Assembly: GCA_913054115.1 (NCBI GenBank)
Contig: CAJXIS010000178.1
Location: 1-5,020 of the forward strand
Direction: 5' to 3'
DNA: 5,020 nucleotides
Source: an uncultured Acidimicrobiaceae bacterium
GTDB lineage: Bacteria > Actinomycetota > Acidimicrobiia > Acidimicrobiales > MedAcidi-G1
The position numbers and the translations under genes were made by a program. The notes below the pieces were generated by a model that was not told the origin of the DNA, did not search any database, and worked only from the letters and a program-made list of their open reading frames with translations. Shown in pieces: positions 4,939-5,020 of this stretch (positions within the stretch are counted from its first letter, which is position 1; every line of letters starts with the position of its first letter).

Positions 4939-5020
4939 ATGAAATCTCCTATGCATGACAGGATTCAGCCCCATTCGACCGTGGCCGTGATCGGCGCTGG
5001 GGCCTCGGGTATCGCGGCCA
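4939..5020 (+). CDS. Flavoprotein N-terminus, FAD/NAD(P)-binding (3'-partial)
   Basis: Only the first 27 codons are in the window. After a short leader (MKSPMHDRIQPHST) comes VAVIGAGASGIAA, a beta-alpha-beta dinucleotide-binding motif with GxGxxG at its core, and the frame is open at the right edge. The form IGAGASGIAA is common at the N-terminus of flavin-containing and Baeyer-Villiger monooxygenases, but other FAD oxidoreductases share it. The class is therefore probable rather than proven. It starts 553 bases after the GMC gene, beyond the tRNA fragments and behind its own palindrome, so it is probably a separate transcription unit. Confidence 0.8.
   Translation, partial: MKSPMHDRIQPHSTVAVIGAGASGIAA

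Overview
The window is GC-rich DNA with strong G/C bias at third codon positions, tight head-to-tail genes and mixed ATG/GTG starts. This fits a high-GC Actinomycetota-type bacterium, but nothing here fixes the genus. All confident genes read left to right on the + strand.

Left part (2-1714): a type I (formylglycine) arylsulfatase that enters from the left edge, with its true N-terminus outside the window. After an 84-nt gap comes a close-packed cluster. It holds a 98-residue all-beta protein (1799-2095), a 228-residue crotonase-fold enoyl-CoA hydratase/isomerase (2109-2795), a possible 34-codon small ORF (2806-2910) and a GMC-family FAD alcohol dehydrogenase/oxidase (2907-4385). Gaps are 13 and 10 nt, followed by an ATGA stop/start overlap, which suggests one transcript. 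As inference, the set fits catabolism of a sulfated alcohol: the sulfatase frees the alcohol, the GMC enzyme oxidises it, and the crotonase acts on a CoA-activated product. The substrate cannot be read from the sequence.

Right part (4386-4938): about 550 bases without a confident gene. It is not featureless. It carries a clear 3' half of a tRNA-Val(UAC)-like gene (about 4461-4502) with no matching 5' half. About 240 bases further on is a second, degenerate tRNA-like unit (4745-4855) with a perfect 7-bp acceptor helix, a T-loop motif and an encoded ACCA end, but no recognisable anticodon arm. Between them lie a bulged stem-loop and a codon-biased minus-strand reading frame that runs into the tRNA fragment. 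The most economical reading is a tRNA locus used and reused as an integration site, with the fragments left as attachment-site scars. A 6-3-6 palindrome (4882-4896) then precedes the start of another FAD/NAD(P)-binding flavoprotein (4939 to the right edge), which has its own Shine-Dalgarno site.

The enzymes are recognisable families and I see no clear undescribed system. The parts most worth checking are the tRNA scars, the small ORF coupled to the GMC gene, the small beta protein in the cluster and the palindrome.
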